A DNA stretch of 6,961 nucleotides from NCBI GenBank assembly GCA_021413565.1, contig JAIOQC010000048.1:1-6961 (forward strand), in the 5' to 3' direction. The stretch is from Candidatus Nomurabacteria bacterium. Its GTDB lineage: Bacteria > Patescibacteriota > Minisyncoccia > Phycocordibacterales > UBA9973. Made by a program: the position numbers and the translations under genes. Shown piece after piece: positions 5,155-6,961 of the stretch. The notes below the pieces were generated by a model. The model was not told the origin of the DNA, did not search any database, and saw only the letters and a list, made by a program, of their open reading frames with translations. Within the stretch, counting starts at the first letter, position 1, and every line of letters begins with the position of its first letter.

Positions 5155-6961
5155 TTACTTCTTATTAGGACTTTTTGACTTAGATCGTGCTTGTTCATTT
5201 AGAAACTTCTTGCGTAAACGTACATTTTTAGGTGTAATTTCAAGGTATTCATCATCTGCCATAACTTCAAGAGCACGTTCAATAGAGAGTTTATAAGGTG
5301 GCTTCACATTCACTGCTTCATCAGTACCAGAAGAACGCATATTTGAAAGTTGCTTACCTTTAGTTGGGTTTACAGACATTTCATCACCTTTAATCACGTT
5401 ACCCACAACCATACCTTCATAAACTTCATCACCGTGTTCTACATAAAGAGTACCACGCTCTTGAAGTGTCCAAAGTGAGAATGCAACAACCTTACCAGTA
5501 ACCATTGATGTCATTGATCCTACATCACGCTTCTTTATTTCGCCTGCATAGTCTTTGAATCCAACAAAGCGTGAAGCAATAATTCCCTCACCTTTTGTAT
5601 CAACAACGAATTGACCACGATAACCAAGTAGTCCACGAGTTGGAATTTCAATTAACATACGAGTGATTCCATCTTTATCTTGCATAGAAGTTATCAATCC
5701 ACGGCGTTGAGTTAATTTCTCAATTACTGCACCAGAAAATTCACTTGGAACATCAATAGTTGCTTCTTCGTAAGGCTCAAGTTTCTTGCCATCCTCATTT
5801 GTCTTGATGATTACATGAGGTTGTGAGACTTGTAGTTCATAACCTTCTCGGCGCATATTTTCGAGTAATACAGCAATGTGTAGTTCTCCACGTCCATAAA
5901 CAAGATATCCTTCTTGCATTTCTTCTTCATCTGTTCCATCAAAGTTAATTTTCAATCCAACATTGATTTCCAATTCTTTTTCCAATCGTTCACGAATTTG
6001 ACGACTTGTCACATACTTACCTTCTCGTCCTGCAAATGGAGAGTCGTTGACTAGGAAGTTCAAAGAGATAGTTGGCTCATCAATAGCAATAGACGGCAGG
6101 GCTTCTGTATCTGCATTATCAACTATTGTCTCACCAATAAACACATCAGATATTCCAGCAATAATAGCAATGTCACCTGTATTCATGACATCAATTTCTT
6201 TTCGAGCAATACCTTCAAAAGCAAACATTTTAGTAATACGAGTAGAGCGTGAATTACCTTTATCGTCTTTTACGATAATAGTAGAACCTGTTTTCATAGA
6301 ACCTGCATATGCACGAGCAATAGCAAGTCGTCCCAAGAAGTTATCATAACCAAGATTGAAAACTTGTGCCTGAAATGGTAATTCTGGATTCACAGAAGCT
6401 TCAGGAACTTCTCTTAAAATCAAATCAAGTAAAGGAGTTAAATCTTTAGAATCATCTTCTAGGTTTAATTTAGCAATACCTTGACGGCCAATTGCATACA
6501 TTGTTTTGAAATCAATTTGTTCGTCAGTTGCACCCAATTCCAAGAAAAGTTCAAGCACTTCTTCATGAACACGATTTGGATTCGCTGCTGGTTTATCAAT
6601 CTTGTTGATAATAACAATCGGCTTTAATCCAAGTTCAAGAGATTTTTTCAAAACGAAACGAGTTTGTGGCATTGGACCTTCTTGCGCATCTACAAGTAAA
6701 AGCACAGAGTCAATTGCACGCAACACACGCTCTACTTCTGATCCGAAGTCCGCGTGTCCTGGTGTATCCACGATATTTATTTTTGTACCTTTATAGTTAA
6801 CTGAAGTATTCTTTGAGTAAATAGTAATACCTCGTTCAAGTTCCAGTGCATTCGAATCCATAGTTGTACCTTCTTCTGTCATACCGCATTGCTTCATAAG
6901 CTGATCAGTCAAAGTTGTTTTGCCGTGGTCAACGTGGGCAATAATAGCAATATTTCGAATT
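5155..6961 (-). CDS. typA: Ribosome-associated translational GTPase TypA/BipA (extreme N-terminus beyond window)
   Basis: TypA is an EF-G-like GTPase that binds 70S ribosomes and helps 50S assembly, especially under stress or cold. Here 601 residues are visible up to TAA 5155-5157; the family is about 600-615 long, so only a few N-terminal residues are missing. The reading frame runs to the window edge as [21 protein letters not shown]. The TTG codon at 6912 is an internal Leu codon, not the start. G1 is AHVDHGKTT (visible residues 8-16), G2 ERGITI (42-47), G3 DTPGH (65-69) and G4 NKID (119-122). The G5 region reads YAIGRQG instead of the common YASA pattern. The EF-G-like domains II, III and V and the TypA-specific C-terminal domain follow ([18 protein letters not shown], then [10 protein letters not shown], then [13 protein letters not shown]), with a basic tail. 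Its promoter is outside the window; a hairpin lies downstream. Confidence 0.97.
   Translation of the reverse strand, partial: IRNIAIIAHVDHGKTTLTDQLMKQCGMTEEGTTMDSNALELERGITIYSKNTSVNYKGTKINIVDTPGHADFGSEVERVLRAIDSVLLLVDAQEGPMPQTRFVLKKSLELGLKPIVIINKIDKPAANPNRVHEEVLELFLELGATDEQIDFKTMYAIGRQGIAKLNLEDDSKDLTPLLDLILREVPEASVNPELPFQAQVFNLGYDNFLGRLAIARAYAGSMKTGSTIIVKDDKGNSRSTRITKMFAFEGIARKEIDVMNTGDIAIIAGISDVFIGETIVDNADTEALPSIAIDEPTISLNFLVNDSPFAGREGKYVTSRQIRERLEKELEINVGLKINFDGTDEEEMQEGYLVYGRGELHIAVLLENMRREGYELQVSQPHVIIKTNEDGKKLEPYEEATIDVPSEFSGAVIEKLTQRRGLITSMQDKDGITRMLIEIPTRGLLGYRGQFVVDTKGEGIIASRFVGFKDYAGEIKKRDVGSMTSMVTGKVVAFSLWTLQERGTLYVEHGDEVYEGMVVGNVIKGDEMSVNPTKGKQLSNMRSSGTDEAVNVKPPYKLSIERALEVMADDEYLEITPKNVRLRKKFLNEQARSKSKSPNKK

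Noticed and set aside
5039..5296. 85-codon plus-strand open frame spanning the typA 3' end
   Set aside because: It overlaps the conserved end of typA in antisense, has no recognisable domain, and has no promoter that I can see.
1..6961. CRISPR array, insertion sequence, tRNA or rRNA gene
   Set aside because: No spaced direct repeats of suitable length, transposase motif, terminal inverted repeats, cloverleaf or rRNA-like sequence was seen on either strand.
1..6961. UGA recoding as in Gracilibacteria/SR1
   Set aside because: All genes read through with the standard code and no in-frame TGA interrupts a conserved domain.

Overview
All six genes in this window lie on the minus strand, so transcription runs from high to low coordinates. 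The DNA is AT-rich (G+C in the mid-30s % by eye), genes are tightly packed, and none of the five visible start codons has a Shine-Dalgarno motif. Two proteins look like Patescibacteria (CPR, Parcubacteria-type) families: a one-TM protein of unknown function, and a sigma-region-4 plus HARE-HTH DNA-binding protein. I therefore read the source as a CPR bacterium. This rests on remembered protein resemblance, not a database search.

Layout in transcription order. (1) 6961-5155: typA/bipA translational GTPase, complete except for a few N-terminal residues beyond the window edge. (2) 5154-4962: a 193-nt intergenic region with a wobble-paired RNA hairpin and a good sigma70-type promoter (TTGACT, 17 nt, TATTAT). 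(3) 4961-4008: sigma-70 region 4/HARE-HTH protein whose C-terminus appears cut short and runs through a 38-bp perfect palindrome that looks like an intrinsic terminator. (4) 4012-3997: an extended -10 promoter placed so close to the next ATG that the transcript would be almost leaderless. (5) 3997 down to the left edge: a compact four-gene operon of a one-TM protein of unknown function, the cell-wall enzyme mltG, a PF10672-type SAM methyltransferase, and mnmA (tRNA 2-thiouridylase, 3' end outside the window). Spacings are 3 nt, 1 nt (measured from the original mltG stop) and a 16-nt overlap.

The most notable observation is in mltG. The reading frame stops at an in-frame TAA (1931-1933), yet the same frame continues without any indel for 37 more sense codons that encode a recognisable MltG C-terminus, ending at a second TAA (1817-1819) one base before the methyltransferase ATG. 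This is a single-codon interruption: a recent nonsense mutation, a strain variant or sequence error, or, less likely, readthrough. Other oddities are a heptanucleotide tandem repeat and a GC-rich perfect hairpin inside mnmA, and the overlap of a gene 3' end, terminator and next promoter within about 50 bp.

Functionally the window combines translation (typA), RNA modification (mnmA, methyltransferase), peptidoglycan processing (mltG), a possible transcription regulator and an envelope-associated unknown. I found no mobile element, CRISPR array, tRNA, rRNA or defence system. No stretch above 300 nt lacks a gene.
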